From Streptomyces lincolnensis (lineage in GTDB: Bacteria > Actinomycetota > Actinomycetes > Streptomycetales > Streptomycetaceae): a stretch of DNA of 64,000 nucleotides. Location: the NCBI RefSeq assembly GCF_001685355.1, contig NZ_CP016438.1, forward strand, positions 8,060,001 to 8,124,000, written 5' to 3'. The notes under the pieces were generated by a model. The model had not been told where the DNA came from. It saw only the letters and a program-made list of their open reading frames with translations, and searched no databases. Position 1 is the stretch's first letter; each line of letters begins with the position of its first letter. The translations under genes and the position numbers were made by a program. Below are positions 7,858 through 15,951 of the stretch, in pieces.

Positions 7858-7991
7858 CCACGAACGCCCCGGGTGGTGCCCACGTCGTGTGGCCGCCACC
7901 CGGCAGGCCAACGCGGAACCAGCCCACAGGAAATGACGGGAACGGCAATGCAGCCGAACAATCCACGAGCCGAGAGCCAGAGAAGGCCGCC

Positions 7992-8624
7992 ATGCTCACC
8001 ATCGTGATCATCGCCGTGATCGTCATCGCGGCCGTCGTCCTCTTCCGCGTCGGACGTGGACGCATCCGGGCCGGCGGAGGACGCGGGCTCAAACACCGCT
8101 TCGGACCCGAGTACGACCGTGCCGTCGCCGACCACGACGGCGACACCAAGGCGGCCGAGCAGGAACTCGGCGAGCGCGTCACGCAGCACGCCTCCCTCCA
8201 GGAGCAACCGCTGTCGCCCGAGGCCCGCGCTCAGTACAGGGCTCAGTGGGCCGACATCCAGGAGCAGTTCGTCGAATCACCGCAGAAGGCCGTCACCGAG
8301 GCGGACGCACTCCTTGCCGGCCTGGCGAGGGACCGCGGCTTCCCCGACGGCGAGCAGTTCGAGGAGCAGTTCGCCGCCCTCTCCGTCCACCACCCCGCCC
8401 ATGTCCACGGCTACCGCAGCATGCACACGGCCGCCCGCGGACAGAGCGGCACCGAGGAGATGCGGGAGGCCATGGTCGAAGCCCGAAGCCTCTTCGAGGC
8501 ACTGGTCGCCGAACAACCGGCCGACCCGGACCAGGGCGGCTCGCAGACTCCTCAGTCCCGCGACGGCAACGGCCACGCACCCTGGGCACTGAACCGACCC
8601 CACGCGAAGGGAAACAACACCTGA
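7992..8624 (+). CDS. Membrane-anchored stress-locus protein, 210 aa
   Basis: ATG 7992 starts a single N-terminal membrane anchor (LTIVIIAVIVIAAVVLF) followed by a basic linker and a cytoplasmic helical domain. The domain includes HRFGPEYDRAV, then WADIQEQFVESPQKAV and ARDRGFPDGEQFEEQFAALSV, a set of motifs conserved in a Streptomyces family found next to CsbD genes. The start is supported by GAGAAGG upstream. The stop overlaps the next start (TGATG), so the two are translationally coupled. No enzymatic motif is apparent; a stress-related scaffold role is only inference. Confidence 0.75.
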   Translation: MLTIVIIAVIVIAAVVLFRVGRGRIRAGGGRGLKHRFGPEYDRAVADHDGDTKAAEQELGERVTQHASLQEQPLSPEARAQYRAQWADIQEQFVESPQKAVTEADALLAGLARDRGFPDGEQFEEQFAALSVHHPAHVHGYRSMHTAARGQSGTEEMREAMVEARSLFEALVAEQPADPDQGGSQTPQSRDGNGHAPWALNRPHAKGNNT

Positions 8625-9103
8625 TGTCGCAGAACGCCGAACACGCCCGGCAACCCCAGCCCGGAAGCCCGGATCCCTCGGCGCCGCGCAACCCGCAGGC
8701 GCCGCAGAGCCAGCGGACCCCGCAGGCACCTGTCACCAATCCTGCTCACGACCCGCGTGAACCCGCCACCAATGCCGCCAACGGCGGCCGCTCCAGCCCC
8801 GATCGCAAGCCGACGCCGGAGATGCTCCCGCAGGGCGAACGGGACAAGCTCACCCTGCGCCTCCAACAGGCCCTCAACACCTTCGTCGACAGCCCACGCC
8901 AGGCCGTGGAGGAAGCCGACAGCGTCTTCGACGAAGTCGCCACCCACTTCACGAACACCCTCACAGAGCAGCGGCGCGTTCTGCGATCGGGCTGGCAGAG
9001 CCAGGACACCGAAGCACAGACCGAGGAACTACGGGTCGCGCTGCGACAGTACCGGGAGATCACCGAACGGCTGCTGCACATGGCGGCGCCCGCCGACCGG
9101 TGA
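8624..9103 (+). CDS. Soluble partner of the stress-locus anchored protein
   Basis: The 159-residue product starts one base inside the stop of the previous gene. It has a disordered Pro/Gln/Asn-rich N-terminus (1-60) and a helical C-terminal half (LRLQQALNTFVDSPRQAV, EEADSVFDEVATHFTNTL, LRVALRQYREITERLL). The FVDSPRQAVEEAD element mirrors FVESPQKAVTEAD in the preceding protein, so the two genes are divergent tandem duplicates of one domain, here without the membrane anchor. They may form a hetero-oligomer. Function is unknown. Confidence 0.7.
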   Translation: MSQNAEHARQPQPGSPDPSAPRNPQAPQSQRTPQAPVTNPAHDPREPATNAANGGRSSPDRKPTPEMLPQGERDKLTLRLQQALNTFVDSPRQAVEEADSVFDEVATHFTNTLTEQRRVLRSGWQSQDTEAQTEELRVALRQYREITERLLHMAAPADR

Positions 9104-9124
9104 CACCGTCCTCCCAGCAGGAAG

Positions 9125-9181
9125 CACAGCCGCCGCAGGAAACCGGTAGGTGAACCACACCGGCCGACCGCGGCGGCTGTG
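9125..9181. terminator. Inverted repeat between convergent genes
   Basis: A 12-bp perfect inverted repeat, CACAGCCGCCGC at 9125-9136 and GCGGCGGCTGTG at 9170-9181, lies between the plus-strand stress gene (stop 9103) and the minus-strand DUF6328 gene (stop 9196). Its loop (33 nt) is long. Position and symmetry suggest a bidirectional terminator. Confidence 0.5.
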
Positions 9182-9195
9182 TGCTGCTGAAGCAC

Positions 9196-9720
9196 TCAGC
9201 TCGATCCATCCGGCGGCTCCGAGACGGCCCGGGCCTCCAACCGTGCGGCGTGCCTCCTGACGAACTGCGGCAACACCACCCACAGACCGCTGCACACCAG
9301 CAGCGTCGCACTGCCCGCGATCACGCCCTCGACCCGGCCGAACACCACGTCGACGACGAGCAGCACGGAACCGGTGAGGGTCAGCATCAAAACGCTCATA
9401 CCCGCCCCCGCCAGCCGTGAGGAGATCATGACGATCTCAGGCTTGGCCCCGCGCTGGAACAGCGTGCGGTGCAGCGCGGCCGGAGTGGTGAACAGGGCCG
9501 CTGCGAGCACCGCGAGCAGCAGGGTCGTGATGTACACGGTGCGCTGCGCCGTGTCGAGCGCGGAGAAGCGGGCGGTGAAGGCCAGCGTCAGCAGGAACGC
9601 GAACAGGATCTGGACTCCGGTCTGGATGATCCTCAACTCCTGGAGCAGCTCACCGTAGTTGCGGTCCGCCCGCTCCAGCGTCGTCTCCTCGCGCGGCGTA
9701 CGGGAATTCTCCTCAGCCAT
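9196..9720 (-). CDS. DUF6328 family membrane protein
   Basis: The product has 174 residues from ATG 9720, giving a typical charged N-terminus (AEENSRTPREETTLERADRN). The conserved block ELLQELRIIQTGVQILFAFLL precedes four hydrophobic helices (QILFAFLLTLAFTARF, VYITTLLLAVLAAALFTT, MSVLMLTLTGSVLLVVDVVF, IAGSATLLVCSGLWVVLP), matching the actinobacterial DUF6328 layout. The family has no assigned function and often occurs in stress or envelope neighbourhoods. The longer reading from 9774 lacks a better start. Confidence 0.8.
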   Translation of the reverse strand: MAEENSRTPREETTLERADRNYGELLQELRIIQTGVQILFAFLLTLAFTARFSALDTAQRTVYITTLLLAVLAAALFTTPAALHRTLFQRGAKPEIVMISSRLAGAGMSVLMLTLTGSVLLVVDVVFGRVEGVIAGSATLLVCSGLWVVLPQFVRRHAARLEARAVSEPPDGSS

Positions 9721-9803
9721 GTCCTGGCAACCTACTCGAAGGCCGCGCGACGGTCCCCCGGCCGGACAGAGCATGCCGTACGACGGTCGCGGACGTCCTG
9801 GTA

Positions 9804-9932
9804 TCAGCGGATGTAGTCGGCCGCGCCGTTGGCTTCGCGGGGTTGGTTGCTGAGCTGTGCTGCGGTGGCCGCAGCCTCGGCTGCCTCAGTCCCACTGACT
9901 ACGAGGCTGCTCTCGCGGCGTGAACGCCACAC
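9804..9932 (-). pseudogene. Possible 42-codon relic
   Basis: An open minus-strand stretch from GTG 9932 ends EAAATAAQLSNQPREANG and GAADYIR. Composition looks coding-like and it lies directly beside the relaxase-like relic, but there is no ribosome-binding site and no recognised family. It is probably a leftover of the same degraded insertion. Confidence 0.2.
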
Positions 9933-9960
9933 CGATGGTGTCCGTCAAAGCGGAACAAGC

Positions 9961-10107
9961 TCAGTCGCCGGCCGAATCGGCGGTGTCCAGCGCCCGCCGT
10001 CCGGCAGCCTCGGCCAGCAGTGCCGCCGGGTCGTGTCCGGTGCTCTCAGCGTCGGCGAGAGCGGCGGCGAGGGCGTGCCAGCCTGGCTCGGCCAGCTCAG
10101 GTATTCG
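9961..10107 (-). pseudogene. Relaxase/mobilisation-like C-terminal relic
   Basis: The minus strand holds 48 open codons without a start, bounded by a stop at 10108-10110. They encode PGWHALAAALADAESTGHDP, then AALLAEAAGRRALDTADS. This W-x-L-A-x-L-x-x-A-x-x-x-G-H-D-P pattern recurs in C-terminal parts of actinomycete conjugative relaxase/helicase proteins. It lies directly downstream of the intact corA. I read it as debris of a mobile element; similarity is by pattern memory and not tested. Confidence 0.35.
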
Positions 10108-10181
10108 TCACCAGGCCACAGCCAGGCTCCCCATGATGCGAGGGCGAAGAGCGAAGAGCGGCTGACCGTGGTGCGACGAGT

Positions 10182-11336
10182 TCAGAGCCAGTCCCGCCGC
10201 TTGAAAATCACGTACAAAGTAACGCAAACCACCCCCATCAGGCCGATCGCGAAGGGGTATCCGAAGCTCCAGCCCAGCTCAGGCATGTCCTCGAAGTTCA
10301 TGCCGTAGATGGTTCCAACCAGCGTCGGAGCAAAGAGAATCGCCGCCCAGGAAGAGATCTTCTTGATCTCCTCGTTCTGCTCGAACCCCGCCTCCGCCAG
10401 CGCCCGCATCTCCGCGTTCTGCTGCTGGGTGACGAGGGTGGCGTTGACGGTGAGGATGTCGGCGAGGGCCTGGCGGAAGCTGTCTACGCGTTCGCTGGTA
10501 TGGGTGACGTGGTCGGCGACGTCGCGGAGATAGCGTTGGAGTTCCTCGTCCGTGCCGTATTTGGCGAAGCCGGCCATGAGGCTGTGGAGCATGCCGACAA
10601 GGGGGCGGGTGGCGCGCTGGAACTCGACCATTTCGCGGGAGAGTTCGTAGATGCGGCGGGAGACCTCGGGGTCGCCGCGGAAGACCTCGGTCTCGATCTC
10701 GTCGATGTCGTTCTGGACGCCGGCGACGACGGGGGCGTAGCCGTCGACCACGGCGTCGAGGATGGCGTAGAGGACCGCCTCCGGGCCGAGTCCCAGCAGC
10801 TCCGGTGACTCCTCCATGCGGTGGCGGACCGCCGACAGGTCCGGGGCCGCGCCGTGCCGGACGGTGATGACGAAGTCGGGGCCGACGAAGACGTGGAGTT
10901 CGCCGAAGTCGACCTCCTCGGGGGCGTCGAGATAGCGGGCGGCGCGCAGGACCACGAAGAGCGTCTCGCCGTAGCGCTCCAGTTTGGGGCGCTGGTGGGC
11001 CTCCATCGCGTCCTCGACCGCGAGCGGGTGGAGGTCGAACTCCGAGGCCAGGGAGAGGAGTTCGTGCTCGGTGGGGCGGGCCAGGCCGATCCACGCCATG
11101 CCGGAGGGCTGCTCGTGCAGTTCGCGGTAGGTCTCGGCGAGGGTGACGGGGGTCGAGACGCGGACGCCGTCGCGGTACAGGGCCGCCTGGACGATGCTCA
11201 CCGGTTCCGTCTCCGGGACGGCGGAGCCGGCGGGCGCCGACGGCTTGTCGGGCGGCGCCGTCGGTGGGGTCAGGGCGCGGCGCCAGCCGGACTTGCGGGG
11301 GTTCTTCGCGTCGGGACGGGCACGTCGCTCGGACAT
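10182..11336 (-). CDS. corA: CorA family magnesium/cobalt transporter
   Basis: The product has 384 residues. ATG 11336 is chosen because GAGAGG lies eight bases upstream; an upstream extension reads through intergenic-like sequence. A large N-terminal cytoplasmic domain (about 50-310) with the long pore-lining helix is followed by two C-terminal membrane helices (WAAILFAPTLVGTIYG and FAIGLMGVVCVTLYVIF). The signature YGMNFEDMPEL sits between them, and the protein ends KRRDWL. CorA forms pentamers importing Mg2+ (also Co2+ or Ni2+) down the membrane potential. A second, truncated corA copy lies at the left edge of the window in the same orientation. Confidence 0.92.
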   Translation of the reverse strand: MSERRARPDAKNPRKSGWRRALTPPTAPPDKPSAPAGSAVPETEPVSIVQAALYRDGVRVSTPVTLAETYRELHEQPSGMAWIGLARPTEHELLSLASEFDLHPLAVEDAMEAHQRPKLERYGETLFVVLRAARYLDAPEEVDFGELHVFVGPDFVITVRHGAAPDLSAVRHRMEESPELLGLGPEAVLYAILDAVVDGYAPVVAGVQNDIDEIETEVFRGDPEVSRRIYELSREMVEFQRATRPLVGMLHSLMAGFAKYGTDEELQRYLRDVADHVTHTSERVDSFRQALADILTVNATLVTQQQNAEMRALAEAGFEQNEEIKKISSWAAILFAPTLVGTIYGMNFEDMPELGWSFGYPFAIGLMGVVCVTLYVIFKRRDWL

Positions 11337-11490
11337 CGTGGCGGCCTCTCGGGTCGAGCCGACGTCTGCGGGCTCTCGGTGATCACCGAGCAGGATATAC
11401 GGGGCAAACGGCGGGGGAGTGGACGGCGATCCGGGATTCCGTGAGAGTTGAGGACCGAAGGTGTCCGCGATCGCCGTTAGCGTGCCTGGC

Positions 11491-12594
11491 ATGACGAAGA
11501 CGACCTCGACGGCCCCCGTGCTCGGTGTCCGTGCCCTCAACCGCGCGACCCTCGACCGCCAGCTGCTGCTGCGCCGGACGGCCCTGACCGCCGAGCGGGC
11601 CGTCGAACACCTCGTCGGCCTCCAGGCGCAGAACGTGAAGCCCCCGTACTACGCCCTCGCCGCGCGCCTCGACGGCTTCGACCCCGAGGAGCTGTCCGCG
11701 TCGATGGCCGAGCGGCGGGTCGTACGCATCGTCACCATGCGCTCGACCATCCACACCCACACCGCCGACGACTGCCTCACCCTGCGCCCGCTGGTGCAGG
11801 CCGCCCGCGACCGCGAACTCACCGTCTTCCGCAAGGGACTCGCGGGCGTCGACCTGGACCGGCTCGCCCGGCTGGCCCGTGATCTCGTCGAGGCCGAGCC
11901 GCGCACCATGAAGCAGCTGCGCGAGGCGCTGGCCGTCGAGTGGCCGGACGCCGACCCGCAGTCCCTCGCGGTCGCCGCCCGCTGCACACTGCCGCTCGTG
12001 CAGGTCACCCCGCGCGGACTGTGGGGCCACAGCGGCCAGGTCGCGCTGACCACCGCCGAGCACTGGCTCGGGCGCCCCGCCGAACCGGCACCCGCGCCCG
12101 ACGCCACCGTCCTGCGCTACCTCGCCGCCTTCGGCCCGGCCTCCGTCAAGGACATGCAGACCTGGGCCGGTCTGACCCGTCTGCGCGACGCCTTCGAACG
12201 CCTGCGCCCGAGCCTGGTCACCTTCCGGGACGACAAGGGCGTCGAGCTCTTCGACCTCCCGGACGCTCCCCGCCCGGACCCGGACACCCCGGCCCCGCCC
12301 CGCTTCCTGCCCGAGTTCGACAACCTCCTGCTCTCCCACGCCGACCGCACCCGCGTGGTCCCGCCGGAGCACTGGGGCCGCACCTGGCAGGGCAACCAGG
12401 CCCACCGTGCCCTCCTCGTCGACGGTTTCCTCGCCGGCGTGTGGACGCTGGAGAGCGACGCCCTCGTCGTGGAGCCCTTCGCAGGCCTCACCAAGGAGCA
12501 GCGGACCGAGGTGACCGAGGAGGGGCAGCGCATGCTGAAGGTCATGCACCCCGGGTCGTCGTACGACATCCGCTTCGGCACCGTCCTGCGATAG
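11491..12594 (+). CDS. AlkZ-like winged-helix DNA-binding domain protein
   Basis: The 367-residue soluble protein (ATG 11491) has the features of the HTH_42/AlkZ family: LVGLQAQNVKPPYYALAARL near residue 45, containing the QxQ motif that in AlkZ/YcaQ enzymes is the catalytic QAQ, then MRSTIHTHTADD and FLPEFDNLLLSHADR. Bacterial AlkZ-type glycosylases unhook interstrand crosslinks or protect antibiotic producers from their own DNA-alkylating product. Here no such pathway is adjacent, so a house-cleaning repair role is inference. The Shine-Dalgarno is weak. It is divergent from corA with about 150 bp between starts. Confidence 0.75.
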   Translation: MTKTTSTAPVLGVRALNRATLDRQLLLRRTALTAERAVEHLVGLQAQNVKPPYYALAARLDGFDPEELSASMAERRVVRIVTMRSTIHTHTADDCLTLRPLVQAARDRELTVFRKGLAGVDLDRLARLARDLVEAEPRTMKQLREALAVEWPDADPQSLAVAARCTLPLVQVTPRGLWGHSGQVALTTAEHWLGRPAEPAPAPDATVLRYLAAFGPASVKDMQTWAGLTRLRDAFERLRPSLVTFRDDKGVELFDLPDAPRPDPDTPAPPRFLPEFDNLLLSHADRTRVVPPEHWGRTWQGNQAHRALLVDGFLAGVWTLESDALVVEPFAGLTKEQRTEVTEEGQRMLKVMHPGSSYDIRFGTVLR

Positions 12595-12648
12595 GGCCGT
12601 GCCGAAGCCTGCCCGTGCCGAAGCCTGCCCGCGCCCGGGCGCGCACTC

Positions 12649-12693
12649 CTGCTGCTCGTACCTCTGCTGCTCGTACCCCTACTGCTCGTACCG
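12649..12693. repeat. Three tandem 15-bp repeats at a stop codon
   Basis: Three consecutive 15-bp units (plus strand CTGCTGCTCGTACCT, CTGCTGCTCGTACCC, CTACTGCTCGTACCG) span the 3' end of the minus-strand Pro-rich gene. On that strand they read RYEQ-stop, GYEQQ, RYEQQ in one frame. The stop (TAG) occupies the position where the other units have CAG, so the present C-terminus appears set by a single base change within a coding repeat. Confidence 0.7.
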
Positions 12694-13521
12694 CGTCACC
12701 TCGGTGACCTTGCAGTCGATCTTGCCCTTGATCGTGTCCAGGCCCTGGGCGGTCTCCTCCGCCTCCTGCCCGGGCGCCAGGTTCTCCGTGGCCGCCAGCG
12801 CGTCACCGACCCGCTTGCCCGACGAGTCGACGAACTCGACGCTCACGACGTAACTCGCCGTCTGCTCCGTGCTGTTCGTGATCGTGACCTCGGCCGACGC
12901 CCACGTCGTCAGCGAGTCCACCTCGCACTGGGTGATCTTCACATCGCCTTCGGGGCCGGACGCGTCGGACGGCTCGTCGGTCGGCTCCTCCGCGGCCGGA
13001 GTCCCCTCGGCGTCCTGATTCGGCTCGTCGTACGGCTCATCGCTCTGCGCCGGGGCCGAGGCCGTGGCGTCCGCCAGCGGGCCGCCGTCCTTGGTGGCGT
13101 CGTTGACGGCCATGACACCGACCACGCCGGCCGCGATGAGCAGGAGTACGACCACACCGGCGATGCTGAGGCCGACGATCAGGCCCGTGTTGCTCTTCCG
13201 GGGCGGCGGGGGAGGCGGGCCGCCCCATCCCGGCCCGGGGTATCCGTAGCCCGGCGGAGGCGGCGGCTGCTGCCACTGAGCCCCCGGCGGCTGCCACTGC
13301 GGCTGCGGCGGAACCGGCGGCGGCCCCCCGGCCCCCGGCCCTCCCGGCTCGCCCCCGGGCGCTCCGAACCCACCCACCGGCGGCTCGGCCACCCGGTCCG
13401 CGGGCGGTCCGCCCGGCTGATCCCCGGCCTGCCCACCCGGCTGCCCGTCAGCCGGTCCGTCCACCGGTCCGCCCGGCTTCGCGCCCGGCTGTCTCTCCGG
13501 TCCTGGATACCCGTACGACAT
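12679..13521 (-). CDS. Pro/Gly-rich single-pass membrane protein with beta-domain
   Basis: The 280-residue product starts at ATG 13521 (GGGGGG stretch upstream). The first 130 residues are a cytoplasmic, low-complexity P/G/Q-rich region (WQPPGAQWQQPPPPPGYG). One membrane helix (LIVGLSIAGVVVLLLIAAGV) follows, then an acidic linker (SDEPYDEPNQDAEG). The extracellular C-terminal domain (about 190-280) is a small beta-sandwich of the FxLYD kind, with paired Cys, VTITNSTEQTASYVVSVEF and NLAPGQEAEETA. Such proteins are common in Streptomyces envelopes; function is unknown. The stop lies in a tandem repeat. Confidence 0.75.
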   Translation of the reverse strand: MSYGYPGPERQPGAKPGGPVDGPADGQPGGQAGDQPGGPPADRVAEPPVGGFGAPGGEPGGPGAGGPPPVPPQPQWQPPGAQWQQPPPPPGYGYPGPGWGGPPPPPPRKSNTGLIVGLSIAGVVVLLLIAAGVVGVMAVNDATKDGGPLADATASAPAQSDEPYDEPNQDAEGTPAAEEPTDEPSDASGPEGDVKITQCEVDSLTTWASAEVTITNSTEQTASYVVSVEFVDSSGKRVGDALAATENLAPGQEAEETAQGLDTIKGKIDCKVTEVTRYEQ

Positions 13522-13640
13522 GAGCCCCCCCACGATCCTCGTTCTTGAGAGGGACACGGTAAGCGTCCGGGGCGCCCCGCGGACACCTGGGGTCCCCGGC
13601 CGGTGAGGTGGCCGGGGGCGCGGGGCTCTACAGTCCGGTC

Positions 13641-14519
13641 ATGGAACTGCGGCAGCTCACCTACTTCGTGACGGTCGCCGAGGAACTGCACTTCGGGCGG
13701 GCGGCGGAGCGGCTGCACATCGTGCAGTCGGGGGTCAGCCAGCAGATCCGGCGCCTGGAGCGGGAGTTGGGCGCCGAACTCTTCGACCGCTCCTCGCGTC
13801 ATGTGCGGCTCACCGCGGCGGGCGAGCGGCTGCTGCCCGAGGCGCGGACCGTGCTGGCGGCGGCCGACCGGGCCCGCGCCGCCGTCGCCCCGCCGCCGGG
13901 GCTGAGGATCGGTACGAGCACCGGGCTCGGGGAGCACCTGGACCGGGTGCTGGCCGCGTTCGCGCGGCGCGCGCCCGGCGTGCCCGTGGAACTCCACTCC
14001 CTGCCGGTCGCCGAGCGGCTGGCCCGGGTCGCGGGCGGTCGGCTGGATGCCGCGTTCGTCCGGGCCGTCGAGCCGGTGCCGGGCGTCCGGGTGCTGCCCC
14101 TGTGGGCCGACCCCCTGGTGGTCGCCCTCCCGGCCACGCACCCGCTCGCCGCCCGGACGGAGATCGGCGTCGAGGAGCTGGCCGGGCTCCCGCTGGCCCT
14201 CACGGAGCGGCGCGCCAACCCCGCCCTGGTGGACCTGGTCGTCGGCGCCTGCCAGGAGGCGGGTTTCGAACCCCTGCCGGGACCGGCCGACAGCTCCCTC
14301 CAGGACACCCTCGCCACCATCGGCACCCGCCCCCTGTGGACGGTCGTCTACGCCTCACACGCGCGCGTGCTGCGCAGCCCCCGCGTGGCCTTCGTGCCGT
14401 TCCGGGCGCCCGGCCTCGCGCTGTCGACGGGACTCGCCGTGCGAGCCTCGGCCACTGCGGCGGCCACCCCGCCGCACCTGGACACCCTGCTGCTGGCCTG
14501 CGCCGATCACGAGAACTGA
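13641..14519 (+). CDS. LysR family transcriptional regulator
   Basis: The product has 292 residues from ATG 13641. The N-terminal winged helix is typical (MELRQLTYFVTVAEELHFGR, then AAERLHIVQSGVSQQIRRLE and ELFDRSSRHVRLTAAGE). A LysR substrate-binding domain (about 90-290) follows. The gene is divergent from the Pro-rich membrane protein. Its co-directional neighbour, 109 nt downstream, is a small tautomerase, a possible regulatory target. The inducer is not predictable from the sequence. Confidence 0.9.
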   Translation: MELRQLTYFVTVAEELHFGRAAERLHIVQSGVSQQIRRLERELGAELFDRSSRHVRLTAAGERLLPEARTVLAAADRARAAVAPPPGLRIGTSTGLGEHLDRVLAAFARRAPGVPVELHSLPVAERLARVAGGRLDAAFVRAVEPVPGVRVLPLWADPLVVALPATHPLAARTEIGVEELAGLPLALTERRANPALVDLVVGACQEAGFEPLPGPADSSLQDTLATIGTRPLWTVVYASHARVLRSPRVAFVPFRAPGLALSTGLAVRASATAAATPPHLDTLLLACADHEN

Positions 14520-14628
14520 TCGCTGCGGTCGCGGACTGCTTCTTGGTCGCGGGCCCGCCGCGCGATGGACTGGAGTCACCGAACGCGACCGCCCGACCGG
14601 CGGGCGCGGCGAGCAAGGGAGTTCAGCC

Positions 14629-14811
14629 ATGCCGATCGTCACCATCCAGCAGGGCCCGCGCGACGCAGAGCTCAAGCGCGACCTCGTCAAGCGCGTCACC
14701 GACGCCTTCGTCGACGCGTACCGCATCCCGGCCGAGACCGTCCAGGTCTGGATCCACGAGGTCCCCGCGGACAGCTGGGGCGCCGCGGGACGGCTCACCG
14801 CGGACAAGTAG
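14629..14811 (+). CDS. 4-oxalocrotonate tautomerase family protein
   Basis: The 60-residue product begins M-P-I-V-T-I, so after Met removal Pro1 is the N-terminal catalytic base of the tautomerase superfamily. A beta-alpha-beta fold is evident (PIVTIQQGPRDAELKRDLVK, then VQVWIHEVPADSWGAAG). Enzymes of this size act as hexamers on enol/keto substrates in aromatic degradation, but many paralogues have no known substrate. AAGGGAG lies upstream. The LysR gene directly upstream may control it. Confidence 0.8.
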   Translation: MPIVTIQQGPRDAELKRDLVKRVTDAFVDAYRIPAETVQVWIHEVPADSWGAAGRLTADK

Positions 14812-14821
14812 CGCATGGATA

Positions 14822-14862
14822 GGGGGCGTTGCGGGCCGCTCGTGGAGGCCCGCAACGCCCCC
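14822..14862. terminator. Bidirectional terminator hairpin
   Basis: A perfect 16-bp stem (arms 14822-14837 and 14847-14862, left arm GGGGGCGTTGCGGGCC) with a 9-nt loop lies between the convergent tautomerase (stop 14811) and trypsin (stop 14903) genes. It is well placed to end transcription from both sides. Confidence 0.85.
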
Positions 14863-14902
14863 TGGTCACTCACCTGAGGGGTACTCAGGAGATCTTCTGG
14901 GG

Positions 14903-15694
14903 CTAGGAGTTGACCTGTGCGGTCACCTGGCTGGAGAAGGTGGTCAGCCGGGTGTAGATGCCCGGGTAACCGGCCGCAGCGCAGCCTTCGCCCCAAGAAG
15001 TGATCCCTGCCAGGACGCCCCCGATGAGCAGGGGACCGCCGCTGTCGCCCTGGCAGGTGTCGGTGCCGCCGGAGGTGTATCCGGCGCAGACCATGTCGCT
15101 TGCGATGAAGTCGGAGCCGTAGGAGCTCGCGCAGCTGGTGTTCGACACGGTCGGAACGGTCGCCGTGCGCAGCTGGTTGGAGGAGCTGCCGTTGGAGGAG
15201 GTGGTGCCCCAGCCGAGGATCCGGGCCGTGGTGCCGGCCGCGTACACGCTCGTCTGGGAGGAGGATACGTACGACGCCGTGGTGTACGGCATCGACGTGG
15301 ACAGGGTCAGCACGGCCACGTCGTCGCCGTTGGTGACGTCCGTGTAGCTCGGGTGGATCCAGATCTTGCTGACCCGGGCGACCGTGCCGTTCGTGCCGTT
15401 GAGGTAGGTGCGGCCGCCGACCACTCTGACACTGCTGGTGGTCTCGCCGACCATGCAGTGGGCCGCGGTGACGACCTTGGTGGGCGATACCAGGGTGCCG
15501 CCGCAGAACTGGCTCTGCGAGGCGTCCGTGATCTGCATCATGAACGGGTACGCGGTCGTCGTGGTGGTGGTACCGCCGACGATGGGCTGGGGAGCGGCGA
15601 CGGCGGAGGGTGCGCCGACCAGAGCGGTCGTGGCGGCGGCAGCGGTGGCGGCCAGGACGGCGGCGGTCTTCTTGGCGCGGTTGAGCCCGAACAT
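14903..15694 (-). CDS. Secreted trypsin-like serine protease (S1A)
   Basis: The 263-residue preproprotein starts at ATG 15694 with GAGGAG upstream. The signal peptide (about 1-34, RAKKTAAVLAATAAAATTAL, ending AVAA) is followed by a very short propeptide and the mature N-terminus IVGG. The catalytic triad is visible: His in VVTAAHCM, Asp in GDDVAVLTL, Ser in DTCQGDSGGPL. The Asp six residues before the Ser predicts trypsin (Lys/Arg) specificity. Cys pairs match S. griseus trypsin. The enzyme acts extracellularly, typically during mycelial turnover. The upstream 250 bp contains dyads that may control it. Confidence 0.93.
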   Translation of the reverse strand: MFGLNRAKKTAAVLAATAAAATTALVGAPSAVAAPQPIVGGTTTTTTAYPFMMQITDASQSQFCGGTLVSPTKVVTAAHCMVGETTSSVRVVGGRTYLNGTNGTVARVSKIWIHPSYTDVTNGDDVAVLTLSTSMPYTTASYVSSSQTSVYAAGTTARILGWGTTSSNGSSSNQLRTATVPTVSNTSCASSYGSDFIASDMVCAGYTSGGTDTCQGDSGGPLLIGGVLAGITSWGEGCAAAGYPGIYTRLTTFSSQVTAQVNS

Positions 15695-15951
15695 GGGTCT
15701 CCTCGGTGGGGTAGCCGGTGGGGACGCGCGGGTGGGGGGTGGTGCACGGGGGTCGCGGGACCGACCCCCGTGTTACCGGGCGAGCGGCACGTTCATAAGC
15801 TAGAACGCGGCAGTTCCCCCTCCCAATGAGGGAACCCCCTAAGGGAGTTGGGCAGGGAAAACCCTCGGTCGGACCCCGTCAAACCCCGCGTGCGCAGGAG
15901 TAACCTGCCGGAAACACGCGGGGCTGTTGAGTCCGGGGCCGAGCCCGGGAC
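15695..15951. promoter_or_regulatory. Trypsin promoter region with dyad symmetry
   Basis: The 257-bp gap upstream of the protease contains an interrupted dyad GTTCCC (15813-15818) and GGGAAC (15830-15835), followed by a second, CCCCTAAGGGAG-like symmetry at about 15835-15848. These are plausible operators for growth-phase control of the protease. No gene is visible here. Confidence 0.35.
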
